A stretch of DNA of 64,000 bases from Apostichopus japonicus (GCF_037975245.1 NC_092563.1:23776960-23840959), one strand, 5' to 3'. Counted from the first letter of the stretch, positions 1-12,802 are shown. Notes: a model not told the origin generated them from the sequence alone. A program made the numbers and translations.

Positions 1-286
1 AATGCTGTCCTGTCTTGTAATACCCCCCCTGTTCAGAAGTACTGCCACTCCTAACCACTAAGATACATTACTGACGTTTTTAGGCATGTGCTATCCGATT
101 AATGGGTCGCGACCCAAGAGTGGGTCACCAGACTGTTATGGGTATCACCAGCCGGGAGGCAGGCAGCAAAAAAAGCAATTGAGCAGCAAATAAAGTTTGG
201 AATGGAAACCTGAAAGTTAACTTCATCCCTGCTATGCAGTGATTTGCTTCACAAATTTGTTTGCTTTCAAAGCTTTGCAGTCAATG

Positions 287-562
287 TGGAGTATATATTG
301 AGTGATTTGTAGGCCTTAGGAATTGAGGGGCCCACCTCTAGCATACACAGAACATGTTGTCAAGGAAAAGGCTTGGAAAGCAGAGTTTTACGTTATCGTG
401 ATGATTTTTGGTGGTTTGCAAAGTTGAGTATGTATTGGGTGATTTGTAGGCCTTAGGAATTGATGGACCCACCTCTAGCAAACACAGAACGTGTTGCCAA
501 CGAAAAGGTTTGGGAAGCAGAGTTTTACGCCATCGTGATAATATTTGGTGGTTTGCAAAGTG
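287..562. repeat. Two-copy tandem duplication, period 137 bp
   Basis: Two adjacent copies (about 287-424 and 424-562) share landmarks such as gtgatttgtaggcctta, gcagagttttacg and tttggtggtttgcaaag, with scattered substitutions. The second copy ends about 45 bp short of CNOT10 exon 12, so the duplication lies in the next intron of that gene. I see no coding potential in it. Confidence 0.85.
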
Positions 563-606
563 CTACATCTTTGAGAGTCTTCTCCATGGTGACATATCAA
601 ACCTAC

Positions 607-3600
607 CTTCATTATGCATTTGCGAGCCTTGTCCCATTCGCCACATAAAGCTAGAGAACTGGCCAGATTAATCAAAACTGTTGCCTTGGCAGATTCAGAA
701 GTAGAAGGGTGACTTTGTCTGACCCTTGACCCATGCACTTCCTGAGAGTCGGTCCCATCTCCACTAGCTCCATCACTTTTATCCGACCTGTCTTTATCTC
801 TCTCTGCAAAGGAGATAAATTGAAAGAAACGTTAATTGGACAGGCTACCATCGGACTCAATGACCCAGTATGGCAGATGAAGATTGGCTCATCAACTTTA
901 TTGAACCAGCCCAGATTAATGCTAGATTTTATCAATTCATTGAAAAAGTCCAGGAGATGACATCATCGAAACAGCACAGTAGAGAATATATAACTCAAAT
1001 TTGTTGAACCAGCCCTGTTTATTTTACCAGATTATCAATTTGATGAACCATTCCAGAGAGATGACATCATGTTATTCAATTCATTGAACCAACACATCGC
1101 AAAATATTAGTTCAAATTTTATTGAACAAACCAGGTTCATCATTATGTCAGGTTATCGATTCGATGAACCAGTCCACAAAGATGACAACATGTCAAATTC
1201 CAAGAGCCAGAAAAGGAGAAATAATTAATTCAATCTAAAACCAGCTCAGTTGATATTGTTAGATTATCAAATATGATGAAACAGTCCAGCAGATGAAATC
1301 TTGTAATTGAATTCACCGAACCATTCCAGCAGAAAACAGTCCTTTTATTTTTTTTTTGAAATTTTTGACCAGCCCAGATATTTTCAGATTATCAGTTAAC
1401 TGCACCAGTCAACGAGAAGACAAAATGTCACTAAATTCACAGCAACTGGTAGCAGAAAACATTAGTTCAAATTTATTGAACCAGCCCTATTAATAATGTA
1501 CGATTACCGATGCATTTAATCACTTGGGGAGATAGCACATTACTTAATAAAATTCATACTTAGTGAGCAACCATACAGGAATAAAGCTGTGATGTAAACA
1601 CCTAATATATACAGCTACAATAATTCAATAGTATTTACATACTTGCTACATGTCATTTTCAAAATTTCCAAGTTTCAACAAGGTCATCCAACAGCCTCAA
1701 AAAAACAATATAGCATAAACAATTCAAACTTCTGTAAGGACACATCTAGACTAAAGAGGTGACATCACCCATATGACTGCATCGGTAAAGTCTAGCCATA
1801 GTTTGTTAGATAGATACCTTGTTCAGGAGAGGCAGGGTAGATAACAGATATGTAGTTTGTTAGATAGATACCTTGTTCAGGAGAGGCAGGGTAGATAATA
1901 GATATGTAGTCTGTTAGATAGATACCTTGTTCAGGAGAGGCAGGGTAGATAACAGATATGTAGTTTGTTAGATAGATACCTTGTTCAGGAGAGGCAGGGT
2001 AGATAACAGATACATAGTCTGTTAGATAGATACCTTGTTCAGGAGAGGCAGGGTAGATAACAGATATGTAGTTTGTTAGATAGATACCTTGTTCAGGAGA
2101 GGCAGGGCATATAACAGATATGTAGTTTGTTAGATAGATACCTTGTTCAGGAGAGGCAGGGTAGATAACAGATACGTAGTCTGTTAGATAGATACCTTGT
2201 TCAGGGGAGGCAGGGTAGATAACAGATACATGGTCTGTTAGATAGATACCTTGCTCAGGAGAGGCAGGGTAGATAACAGATATGTAGTTTGTTAGATAGA
2301 TACCTTGTTCAGGAGAGGCAGGGTAGATAACAGATATGTAGTCTGTTAGATAGATACCTTGTTCAGGAGAGGCAGGGTAGATAACAGATATGTAGTCTGT
2401 TAGATAGATACCTTGTTCAGGAGAGGCAGGGTAGATAACAGATACGTAGTCTGTTAGATAGATACCTTGTTCAGGAGAGGCAGGGTAGATAACAGATATG
2501 TAGTTTGTTAGATAGATACCTTGTTCAGGAGAGGCAGGGCATATAACAGATATGTAGTTTGTTAGATAGATACCTTGTTCAGGAGAGGTAGGGTAGATAA
2601 CAGATACGTAGTCTGTTAGATAGATACCTTGTTCAGGGGAGGCAGGGTAGATAACAGATATGTAGTTTGTTAGATAGATACCTTGTTCAGGAGAGGCAGG
2701 GCATATAACAGATATGTAGTTTGTTAGATAGATACCTTGTTCAGGAGAGGCAGGGTAGATAACAGATATGTAGTTTGTTAGATAGATACCTTGTTCAGGA
2801 GAGGCAGGGTAGATAACAGATATGTAGTTTGTTAGATAGATACCTTGTTCAGGAGAGGCAGGGTAGATAACAGATACATAGTCTGTTAGATAGATACCTT
2901 GTTCAGGAGAGGCAGGGTAGATAACAGATATGTAGTTTGTTAGATAGATACCTTGTTCAGGAGAGGCAGGGCATATAACAGATATGTAGTTTGTTAGATA
3001 GATACCTTGTTCAGGAGAGGCAGGGTAGATAACAGATACGTAGTCTGTTAGATAGCTACCTTGTTCAGGGGAGGCAGGGTAGATAACAGATACATGGTCT
3101 GTTAGATAGATACCTTGCTCAGGAGAGGCAGGGTAGATAACAGATATGTAGTTTGTTAGATAGATACCTTGTTCAAGAGAGGCAGGGTAGATAACAGATA
3201 TGTAGTCTGTTAGATAGATACCTTGTTCAGGAGAGGCAGGGTAGATAACAGATATGTAGTCTGTTAGATAGATACCTTGTTCAGGAGAGGCAGGGTAGAT
3301 AACAGATACATAGTCTGTTAGATAGATACCTTGTTCAGGAGAGGCAGGGTAGATAACAGATATGTAGTTTGTTAGATAGATACCTTGTTCAGGAGAGGCA
3401 GGGCATATAACAGATATGTAGTTTGTTAGATAGATACCTTGTTCAGGAGAGGCAGGGTAGATAACAGATACGTAGTCTGTTAGATAGATACCTTGTTCAG
3501 GGGAGGCAGGGTAGATAACAGATATGTAGTTTGTTAGATAGATACCTTGTTCAGGAGAGGCAGGGTAGATAACAGATATGTAGTTTGTTAGATAGATACC

Positions 3601-6600
3601 TTGTTCAGGAGAGGCAGGGTAGATAACAGATACGTAGTCTGTTAGATAGATACCTTGTTCAGGGGAGGCAGGGTAGATAACAGATATGTAGTTTGTTAGA
3701 TAGATACCTTGTTCAGGAGAGGCAGGGCATATAACAGATATGTAGTTTGTTAGATAGATACCTTGTTCAGGAGAGGCAGGGTAGATAACAGATATGTAGT
3801 TTGTTAGATAGATACCTTGTTCAGGAGAGGCAGGGTAGATAACAGATATGTAGTTTGTTAGATAGATACCTTGTTCAGGAGAGGCAGGGTAGATAACAGA
3901 TACATAGTCTGTTAGATAGATACCTTGTTCAGGAGAGGCAGGGTAGATAACAGATATGTAGTTTGTTAGATAGATACCTTGTTCAGGAGAGGCAGGGCAT
4001 ATAACAGATATGTAGTTTGTTAGATAGATACCTTGTTCAGGAGAGGCAGGGTAGATAACAGATACGTAGTCTGTTAGATAGATACCTTGTTCAGGGGAGG
4101 CAGGGTAGATAACAGATACATGGTCTGTTAGATAGATACCTTGCTCAGGAGAGGCAGGGTAGATAACAGATATGTAGTTTGTTAGATAGATACCTTGTTC
4201 AAGAGAGGCAGGGTAGATAACAGATATGTAGTCTGTTAGATAGATACCTTGTTCAGGAGAGGCAGGGTAGATAACAGATATGTAGTCTGTTAGATAGATA
4301 CCTTGTTCAGGAGAGGCAGGGTAGATAACAGATACATAGTCTGTTAGATAGATACCTTGTTCAGGAGAGGCAGGGTAGATAACAGATATGTAGTTTGTTA
4401 GATAGATACCTTGTTCAGGAGAGGCAGGGCATATAACAGATATGTAGTTTGTTAGATAGATACCTTGTTCAGGAGAGGCAGGGTAGATAACAGATACGTA
4501 GTCTGTTAGATAGATACCTTGTTCAGGGGAGGCAGGGTAGATAACAGATATGTAGTTTGTTAGATAGATACCTTGTTCAGGAGAGGCAGGGCATATAACA
4601 GATATGTAGTTTGTTAGATAGATACCTTGTTCAGGAGAGGCAGGGTAGATAACAGATATGTAGTTTGTTAGATAGATACCTTGTTCAGGAGAGGCAGGGT
4701 AGATAACAGATATGTAGTTTGTTAGATAGATACCTTGTTCAGGAGAGGCAGGGTAGATAACAGATATGTAGTCTGTTAGATAGATACCTTGTTCAGGAGA
4801 GGCAGGGTAGATAACAGATATGTAGTTTGTTAGATAGATACCTTGTTCAGGAGAGGCAGGGCATATAACAGATATGTAGTCTGTTAGATAGATACCTTGT
4901 TCAGGAGAGGCAGGGTAGATAACAGATACATCATGAGCATTATCAGCAGACAGATGTTGAAGAGCATCGGTAATTCTATTGAGGTGAACCAGTGCCTCTG
5001 CTGCATATAAATGACCAAGGAATCTGAAAGAAAAATGCAAAATAGCAATCCATTTGATAAATTTAGCAGATTAAAACTACAGTCCTCCTGTGTCTGTCTC
5101 TAATCCTGGTATCAAGTTGGCTTAAAATGGCCATCTTTTGTTTCTAACCCTATCTGCTACACTACTAAGGGATCATATTAACATATATACTCACTTTAGT
5201 GATCCAGCTAAGCCTGGTATGGCCAGCAGATCCTTGGCATGCTGAAGAGCGACCACATTATCCCCCAAGACTAACGAGACGTACGAACTGCAGGCCAGCA
5301 CAGAACATCTCAGATTCAGAATTTCATGTGCCTTCAGAGGAGGACCAGGAGGTGCCCCTGAGGTACCCATCAATGGGGTGGTGGTCTTAGCTCCAGTGCT
5401 TGTTGAACTGCAATGTAAAAGGAAAAGTCCAGATTAAAAGAAATGCAAATGGAATTTTTGGCTTCTTCCTTCTGAGACGGTGATTCTCCAAGCAGTGTAA
5501 AGTTTGCCAATCTGATTAAATCATCATAATCATTATCATAGAAAATAAATTGAAAAGGCCTTCACAGGTACTGTGTAGCATATCTGCTTTTAACCTAATG
5601 TTGTATACCCTTCTAATGATATCATAACAGAGTTTTGTCTTTCATTGCTACTCGACAAGTTAGTATCAAAGTAGGAAGTCGTTAATAAAATCGGCATCCA
5701 GGCTTCAAATATTTTAGGAAAATTCTGGTACAGACACTGTATCACTTACCGGAAGGTCCCAAGAACAACAAGAAACATGAAATCCACATGGTAACTTAAT
5801 CGCAATATTTTGTCCCAAACTACAGAACTAAAGTTGTATGAAGGTAATTACTAATTAAACTACTTAGGTACAGCTGTCTCCATTTCCAAGAAAAAAAAGA
5901 TCACAGTGAATCATCTGTGATGCCACCATGGCAGATACAATTCTATTTTACAACTTTGTGAATGGATTCACTTTAAATTGTGACACAGTTTTAATGTTTG
6001 CTCAGCCGTAAATGTACTCAGAGTTCAAAAATTTCATGTATATGTTTGTTAAGAATGATACCATTTAATACGTAAATTAATGATTACACCAAAACAAAGA
6101 AAAAACAGAGACAATTGTCAGCTCAATTGCCTTTATGATGTCATAAGTTCTATTGCTACCAGCAAAGCTCATAAAATCTCACATTAAACATCATATCTCT
6201 GGGCTAAATATATCATCAGGATGTGGTTTTCACTCACTGGTTGGTGACAAACTTGATCAAACTTGGCAGCATATTTTCTAAAAATATCAGTTTCCATATT
6301 CAAACAACTCTTTCAAAAGGTCAATACACACATAGCATTGTAACTAAACATGACTTAAAAGATATACAGATATGTTTCATCAGCAGTATATCTATTTTAT
6401 GTGGAATTTATATTCTAAATCAATATCAATATCTACATCCACACCAGTATAAATTTTTATCAGTATCAATATCTATATCTACATCAGTATCAATATCAAT
6501 ATCTACATCAGTATCAATATCTTCATCAGTATCAATGTCTACATCTACTACATTAGTATCAATATCATCATCAGTATCAATATCAATATCTTCATCAGTA

Positions 6601-9600
6601 TCAATATCTAAATGTACATCTATATCAATATTCATATTTACATTTACATTTATATCTACATTTATATCTATATACACAATCAATCAGACAGACATACAGA
6701 CTGACAGACAGATAGATAGACAATAACTTAACAGTGACTGTCCACCCTCTGGACTGCACTTAATAATTTGTTGTGTCTTTCAATGACCGAGTCAGTTCCA
6801 TGTACACTGACTTGTTGATGCTTGGGGTAACCCTCACACCAATCAAACGAAGACCCCAGCCGACTACTAACCTGCTATCTGACACATCGGAAGGATCGCT
6901 GGACAGGCTGGTAGAGGAGAATGAATCCGCCGGTAAAGTGATCTTAGAGGGCAGCAGAGATAGAGCATTACAGAGACACAAGGAACCAAACTCCAGCGAT
7001 GCCACAGGAATGGCAGCAGATTTGACTTCATTGCTGAAAGAAATATGAAAATCATTGCCATAGCTTTATGATCGAGTGAGTAATCTGATAGATTGGCCCT
7101 TGAAAACACACACGTCTTTCCATTCCACATAAATATCAACCAAAATTTTATATGAAGCAATGAAATATTAAATGATGCGATAAACACAAGTTAAGTGTAT
7201 ACTCATTATACACAATAACAGTAAACATATGACATTTTCATGACATTACATACAGCACACCTAACAATACAGTACAGAAATATGACATCCATAAAATTAC
7301 ACACAGTACTTCCTTACAGTACAGTACAGATGCCCACATGTAATACACATCACATTATGTGATAATAATACCAGTCTTCAAGCAGTAACGTCAGTTTCTT
7401 TCAACACTCACAAGACACGCAGAATGAAGACAGACAGTGTCCGTTTAATACCTGTATTTCTTCTCTGTGACACCTTGATTGATGACAACCCTTCTGTGTG
7501 GTCCTGATCCTATGACACTCTTCACGATACCATGCCTGTTGGCATCGGGTATCCCTTTAGACACAGACTCTGGTCCCTGCCAAAAATATAGAAACAAAAC
7601 CATGACAGAATTTCAACATTTATAATTCATTTAACACTCACTACTCAACCTCCTAACAACCAATCACATTCTTTCCTAAAATTTTACAACTTTATGTTTT
7701 AATTTCATTTAAATTAATTTTTATAATTTTACAAAGCAACTTTACAACTTTGCACTGTATAATGTCTCTGCCCATTCAGATACAATTCAGCAATGTGCTT
7801 TGAATACTAATTATTTAATTCTGAGGGGGGGATAAAAGTAATTGTTGACTTAAACAGAATTCCAATTGACTCCACTATCCAGACCTATTGAATTGGTGGC
7901 CATCCCTATCAGCAAGAGATATGTATACTTAAGGTCAATAGCAGTAGAAATTATCTACCAAGCCAATGACATCTCTGCTCTTTCAAAATTTGGCAATTAT
8001 TTCCCTGCCAGATACCTCTTTAGTAAAACTCAAACCAGCTTCTGGTCTTTGTGGCTTGACGTAAATTACTTGAGCGATAATGCCCAACTTTGCCTGTAAG
8101 TTTACCAACTCATTAACCAATTACTCTGTAAACTTACAGGCGTTCCTTGGTGAGCTGCTATGCAGCATTCCGCCAGTCGTAGCCAGAGCCTGGGATTAGT
8201 TGAATACACCTGAACGGTTTCAATCAAGCTGTCAAAAGCTGCTAGGGGCCTTCCTGCGTGCAGTAACTGAATGCCCGCGTTGTAGAGTAACTCATAGTGA
8301 CGGCTGAAGCCCATCGTGTGTAAGGGTCGACTCGTCCTCCTTTGGCCTGAGGAAGAAACGGAGTACCGATGCCAATGGTTGTTGTTTTTTTACTTTTTAC
8401 TAATTTGTTTCTTTCTAATTAGCTGATAATTCATATTTTCGTTAAAGACAAAACTGTGGGTAGTGAAATGTTCGGAACCAAACCCATACTCTGAAATTAC
8501 TCTCTCTCTCTGTAAGTGATATTCAGTTCCAAAAAAAAAAACATAGAAGCATGTCTTCTTTTTTCTTCAAAATCAATTGGACCCTTTTTACAATCATCAT
8601 AAATGAAATACTCCAGAGTACAGGTGTTGATCAAACACAAAAACCTACCATTACAAATAGACCTACTTTATTTCATTAGGTGATAAAACTTACAGACATG
8701 CAAAAAAACACATATATATCTGGCGTGCCACTCACTCGATTTCTTAATCAATACTTGCACAGCGTCTGCGTTCTCCGATAAGGCCTTCTTGGCATAGTGG
8801 CACGAGAGATGATATTTTCCCATGTAAAAATGTACACATCCTAGATTGTTATAATACATGACCGGTACGGATTCCCCGGTCTGCCAGTGGTCCGACTCGT
8901 GATGAGCACCCGTTAACAGCTTGATGGCTTTCTTGTAGTTGCCCCTCTCGTATTCAAAGTTGCTCTTCAGAAAGAGAGCAGCTGATGGGTGCTGTGAAGA
9001 ATAATCGAGAATGATAAAGCTTACAACGATATCTTCAATTTAATGGATAGTCGAAATGAATAAAAAAAATTGGGCTGATGACATAGAAACATTGTTTTTA
9101 AATTTATGTATTCTGGTGAAAATTGGATTCAGTTTTTTAATATACTGTTTTCAAGATAACAACATTTGAATCTGATCAATACATTTTGTTACAAAATTAC
9201 ATCGCACCCGTTTGCTTCAAGTTCACTATGGTACAAACTGTCACAATTCCAATTAACTTGAAAACAATATGAAGGAATTCTGCTTGCAAATTTCACCAGG
9301 ATGCTCAGAATATATTCCTCTTTTCATCTGTTAAAAAAATACTTGGACTATCCATTTGAAGCTTATATTACACATTTTAAGATATGTAAGTCTGAATATG
9401 GTCAATTATATCCAAACTTCCATTAGAATGTTTACCACTACTCTTTAAGCATTTTAAAACTCACTCAGCCATATTTAAATTCTACTTCAACATTACTTTA
9501 TAAAAGTCTAGAAGAATGAAGAGGGTCCAAACCTCCACAATTTTTTTTTATATTTTTAGCCAAATAGTTTCAAGGTTCATAACTGATGAACATCTCCCTC

Positions 9601-12435
9601 AATTTTACAACTCTGCACCCCTACTGACCAATCACAGTCCATGATGCAAAGACGATGTTTGTATACAATGTTACGTGACTCATCCACTCTCATAGCGCTA
9701 GCAGAATAGTACAGACGAATAAGCGATTTCCATGTCCGCTGCCGAGTAAAGAAGGCCTTCATGAAAACTTACCCCAGAGGACGATGATGTCATAACTGAC
9801 TTGAGTTCACGTTTACAAAACCTCATGTGTTTCAACTGCAGGTAACATTTGGTCTTGAGCTGCAGACAACGAGACAAACAACTTCCTTTAAACATATCAT
9901 ATCAACAATGATGTCGTCTGTTGTATAATTACTTTGTATTGCAACCCAAGAGAAACAATACCGTTTTAGGAGTAATGGATGAAAAAATACACCATCTTGT
10001 CTTTTATACTGTACCCTGTTGACAAATGGACAGCAAACTAATAACCAGACAGAGGTGACTGTACTTAACTGTACATTGAAAATGAATGTGTCCCTCAGAT
10101 CAGCCTTTCACTATTTGATTGCCTTTCTTGTCATTTCTCTTCCAAGTCAACAGCACTTCTTTCTGGATACTTTTGGTCAGGCATTCTGAATTTTGTACTA
10201 TTTTAGTTGCTGTTCCTATAAACCTTTCCTATAACATATACACCAGACAAACTGAATACATACAATGATGAAAGCCACACCCCGACGACATAAACTAGCA
10301 TTCCAGCTGGCCGAGTACTAACCTGGTGAATTTTTGCTTTGTTCCTCTCACACAACGACACAAAGTCCGAGTCTGTCTCTTTACTTTCTTTACCCTAAAT
10401 GACGAAAGACAATGGACCAGAGAAAATGTTGTCACACAAAATATGAAAATATTCACGTAAGAAAAAAACACATGTGTAAATTTAAAAGGATACTTAAGCA
10501 GTTCTTGCTGCCGATGACGATAGACAAAAAACGTGACTTCCGTCTTTAGAACTTTCGGAAGTGATCTGTCATGATTTAGATTTGAGCAGATGAGAAATGC
10601 TAGCTTGAATCACGGTGGAAAGAAGGGGGCAGGGACCTAAAGGGGACAGCGACCCAAAGGGGGCAGCAAGGGCACAAAATTTTACTAATTAGGTTAGGTA
10701 GATCAAAGTGAACTAAACTAAAATATATCCCGGTTACGTTTTCACTCACAGAATACTAATCATAAATACATTGTGGTTGTGGCGACTCTTTGCTTCCGGT
10801 TAACTCTCTGACCGTCATCTCGACTTACCTCGGTCTTATCCCCGCCTTGTTTACTACTGGTCATCTGTTTGTCAATGTAACTGAGAGGTCTGAGGGCCTT
10901 GTCTGGCTGTTGTGTACACAAACAAGCCTCGGCTAACAGTAGAAGAACCTGCAACGCCAGCTTGTCCTCTAAGAAATCAAGAAAAAGAAAGAGAAAATGG
11001 TCGCTCACTTACAAAATATTGAAACGGTTGTAAATGGGTATGAGCTTAAAAAGGTAATATCAATAACCTTATCTGTAAAAGTTGAAAGTTCAGTAAGCTA
11101 AAAACAACAGTCACAAAGTTAAATTTGTTTAATACGGACTGGTATCAGACCAGATTGGATTCCATTGACACTTTTAATCTATATGAAATGACCCCTTAAA
11201 CCTGTGAAGGTAAAAAATTTGTGTCTAAAGTTTGTGTGAAATAGTTGTGTGCGCCGGTTTGTGGCTGCACCCGTGCCCCAGGAGAGATTGACTGCATGTG
11301 CACACTTTGGTGTTTGGGTGTGACAAGTTACTAATGACCAGGGTTAAGTTGTAAAGTCGTGTGAAAGGGCCTTAGCCTTAAACAAGACTGTAAACCAGCA
11401 TCAGGATTGTCACGTTGACAGATATGGCACGTTATGAGTGGTCACTTTATTATTATTGATACGTAGACCATTAGGTCAGTTTCTCAGATGCAACACAAAA
11501 CTCAAACAATTATGGGAAAGCGTTAGGTCCTTTCATGGCCTAAAATGACATGTTTGGAATGCATTATAAAATTATGCTTAGACAAATGGTGTGGATGTCA
11601 TCCAATGTTTTTAACTGATTTATATGAAGAACATGTTTCAGTTGAATTATTAGAATTTATAAATCAATTAGTTAACTTCAACATTAAGGGCTGCACGCAG
11701 TAAGCAGTCATCTCCATCTATGGGGCCTTAAACAAGTATTTCAGAGTTTTAGCTTATGTTTAAGGTGAATATCGTGAAAATCCTACCAGCTGTAGAAACA
11801 TTACTAGAAACTTAACTTATTCTCTAGTTTTTTTTTTTTGGAGACTATCTAGCGGATTGTTTTCTCCCAGTGGATTGCCTTCAAATTAAACAAAGGCCCA
11901 GGTCAACATCATTCTTGTAAACTTACAGAATCATTGGTGGCTCAAAGACTGTCAGCTATGATAGTCTGTGTATTGAGTTTGTATGTGGATAGGCATTTAA
12001 AACTTAGCAGCGAGAACTCTAGCCAGATGTGATTCCCTCGATAAAAGCTTGAGGTTGCCATTTAATTAGCACAGCTCTGTTAAATTACCTCTGAATGTGG
12101 CTAGATACGTACCGAGAGGTTCGATAACTTGGAAGAGCTTCTCCAGAATCTTTATAGCCTGGTTGTGTTGTCTTTGATGATAGAGAATGACTGCTTGATT
12201 GAAGAAGAGGACAGCATGATCTGTATCTTCTACAGATGGAGCATTATCTGGATCAACCTGAACCTTGAGCAGACAAGACAAAAAAATAACATAAATTAGT
12301 AAAAGATAAGAAATTACTATGGAAGTAACAAGAAAATGATAGTGAAAAGAAGTTTGTTGTCACTTTCCTGCTCATATTTAAAACAACCAACAATGAAATT
12401 ACCCATTCCACTCTCTCCTTACCTAACTATACCCC

Positions 12436-12469
<34 letters not shown>

Positions 12470-12802
12470 ATCACTCTCTCACTAAGCCTACAGTCTCTGC
12501 ACATACACAAACAAATCCTGTAACAAAAAGGAGAAGCAAATACTACTGTGTTAGTGACTTACCATATTATAAACTTGTTTGAGACCCTTCTTCAAGTTTT
12601 CTACATGTTGAAATCCTGATTGATGGAAATGGCAGACACACATGTTGTGCTGTACCTTTGGATTAGTCTGTGACATGGTGCTTAAAATTTTGAGCTTGTC
12701 CATGCAAGCTGAAAAGTTCTTGGCCTCAAACTCTTTTCGGGCTGCTTGTGAAAGTTCCTTTTCTTCATGGTTATTATTAGATCCACTCTTTTTGTCTGCC
12801 AT
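607..12802 (-). CDS. CNOT10: CNOT10, CCR4-NOT complex subunit 10 (3' end outside window)
   Basis: TPR-rich scaffold subunit of the CCR4-NOT deadenylase complex; in animals it pairs with CNOT11 on the CNOT1 N-terminus. Recognised by residue-level similarity to human CNOT10. Coding exons in transcript order: 12563-12802, 12113-12263, 10829-10968, 10323-10394, 9773-9859, 8736-8991, 8138-8346, 7452-7576, 6872-7033, 5195-5407, 4896-5023, 607-803. All have AG/GT borders and consistent phases, giving 660 codons of an expected ~740. Diagnostic stretches are [13 protein letters not shown] (exon 2), [17 protein letters not shown] (exon 6), [20 protein letters not shown] and [15 protein letters not shown] (exon 7), [20 protein letters not shown] (exon 11) and [12 protein letters not shown] (exon 12). 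The start is the ATG five bases after a ttcacag acceptor, so the 5' UTR continues upstream. Intron 11 carries the 54-bp array. The final coding exon(s) are left of position 1. Confidence 0.95.
897..1520. repeat. Degenerate ~118-bp tandem repeat, about five copies
   Basis: A block beginning with a variant of attgaaccagccc, followed by a variant of agattatcaatttgatgaacc and then agatgacatcatg, recurs near 900, 1003, 1120, 1238, 1363 and 1477. The copies have drifted strongly in sequence and length. The block is in CNOT10 intron 11, between exon 12 and the 54-bp array. Confidence 0.75.
1798..4937 (-). repeat. 54-bp minisatellite, ~58 units, each with a splice donor
   Basis: Head-to-tail 54-bp units, very similar and constant in length, run from CNOT10 exon 11 into intron 11. 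On the gene strand each unit carries TCTGTTATCTACCCTGCC, then CCTGAACAAG and GTATCTATCTAACA. Variable sites include TAC/TGC (Y/C), AAC/GAC (N/D), TAT/CAT (Y/H) and ATA/GTA (I/V). One frame stays open through all copies with an 18-residue period, and stops at 1792 only after the array ends. I read it as an intronic array grown from the exon 11/donor junction, not an independent gene. Intron retention or use of a distal donor would place it in CNOT10. Confidence 0.95.
4896..5023 (-). other. CNOT10: CNOT10 exon 11, whose 3' end is the source of the 54-bp array
   Basis: The exon begins after tttctttcag and encodes [14 protein letters not shown] through [15 protein letters not shown]. Its proposed donor, CAAG|GTATCT, lies in the exon-adjacent repeat unit and ends in phase 1, matching the phase of exon 12 (607-803). 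The join gives [16 protein letters not shown], corresponding to the acidic linker in human CNOT10. The last ~35 bases of this exon and the first ~19 intronic bases form the 54-bp unit. Which donor is used in vivo cannot be told from sequence. Confidence 0.85.
6411..6722. repeat. Degenerate ATCAGT/ATATC simple repeat ending in AGAC/AGAT
   Basis: A run of tatcaatatctacatc-type hexamers and dodecamers (about 6420-6670) passes into acagacagatagatagaca at 6690-6722. Open frames through it encode only SIS/DID runs. It lies in CNOT10 intron 9. Confidence 0.85.
11463..11502 (+). repeat. Short dispersed repeat, copy 1
   Basis: tagaccattaggtcag followed by tctcagatgcaacacaaa recurs nearly unchanged at 43310-43349, in an intron of DPM1. 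The copies are 32 kb apart. This is probably part of a larger decayed interspersed element whose borders I cannot define. Confidence 0.55.
12428..12470. repeat. Poly-C followed by (CT)n microsatellite
   Basis: A run of about 17 C residues is followed by about twelve CT repeats, in CNOT10 intron 1. Confidence 0.9.

Noticed and set aside
100-165. Transposon end around gggtcgcgaccc
   Set aside because: The palindromic gggtcgcgaccc and gtgggtcaccag look hAT-like, but the element borders cannot be set so close to the window edge.
1798-4937. CRISPR array
   Set aside because: Units are contiguous 54-mers with no unique spacers, and the context is a spliced animal gene.
1792-5040. A 1082-codon open frame read as a single large repetitive protein
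   Set aside because: Its N-terminal ~40 codons are CNOT10 exon 11 and the rest is the in-frame 54-bp intronic array. The exon 11 to exon 12 join is phase-perfect without the array, so a free-standing gene is not supported.
6223-6726. 167-residue plus-strand open frame and its minus-strand mirror
   Set aside because: Ser/Ile or Asp/Ile runs are produced by the ATCAGT simple repeat; both strands are open for the same reason.
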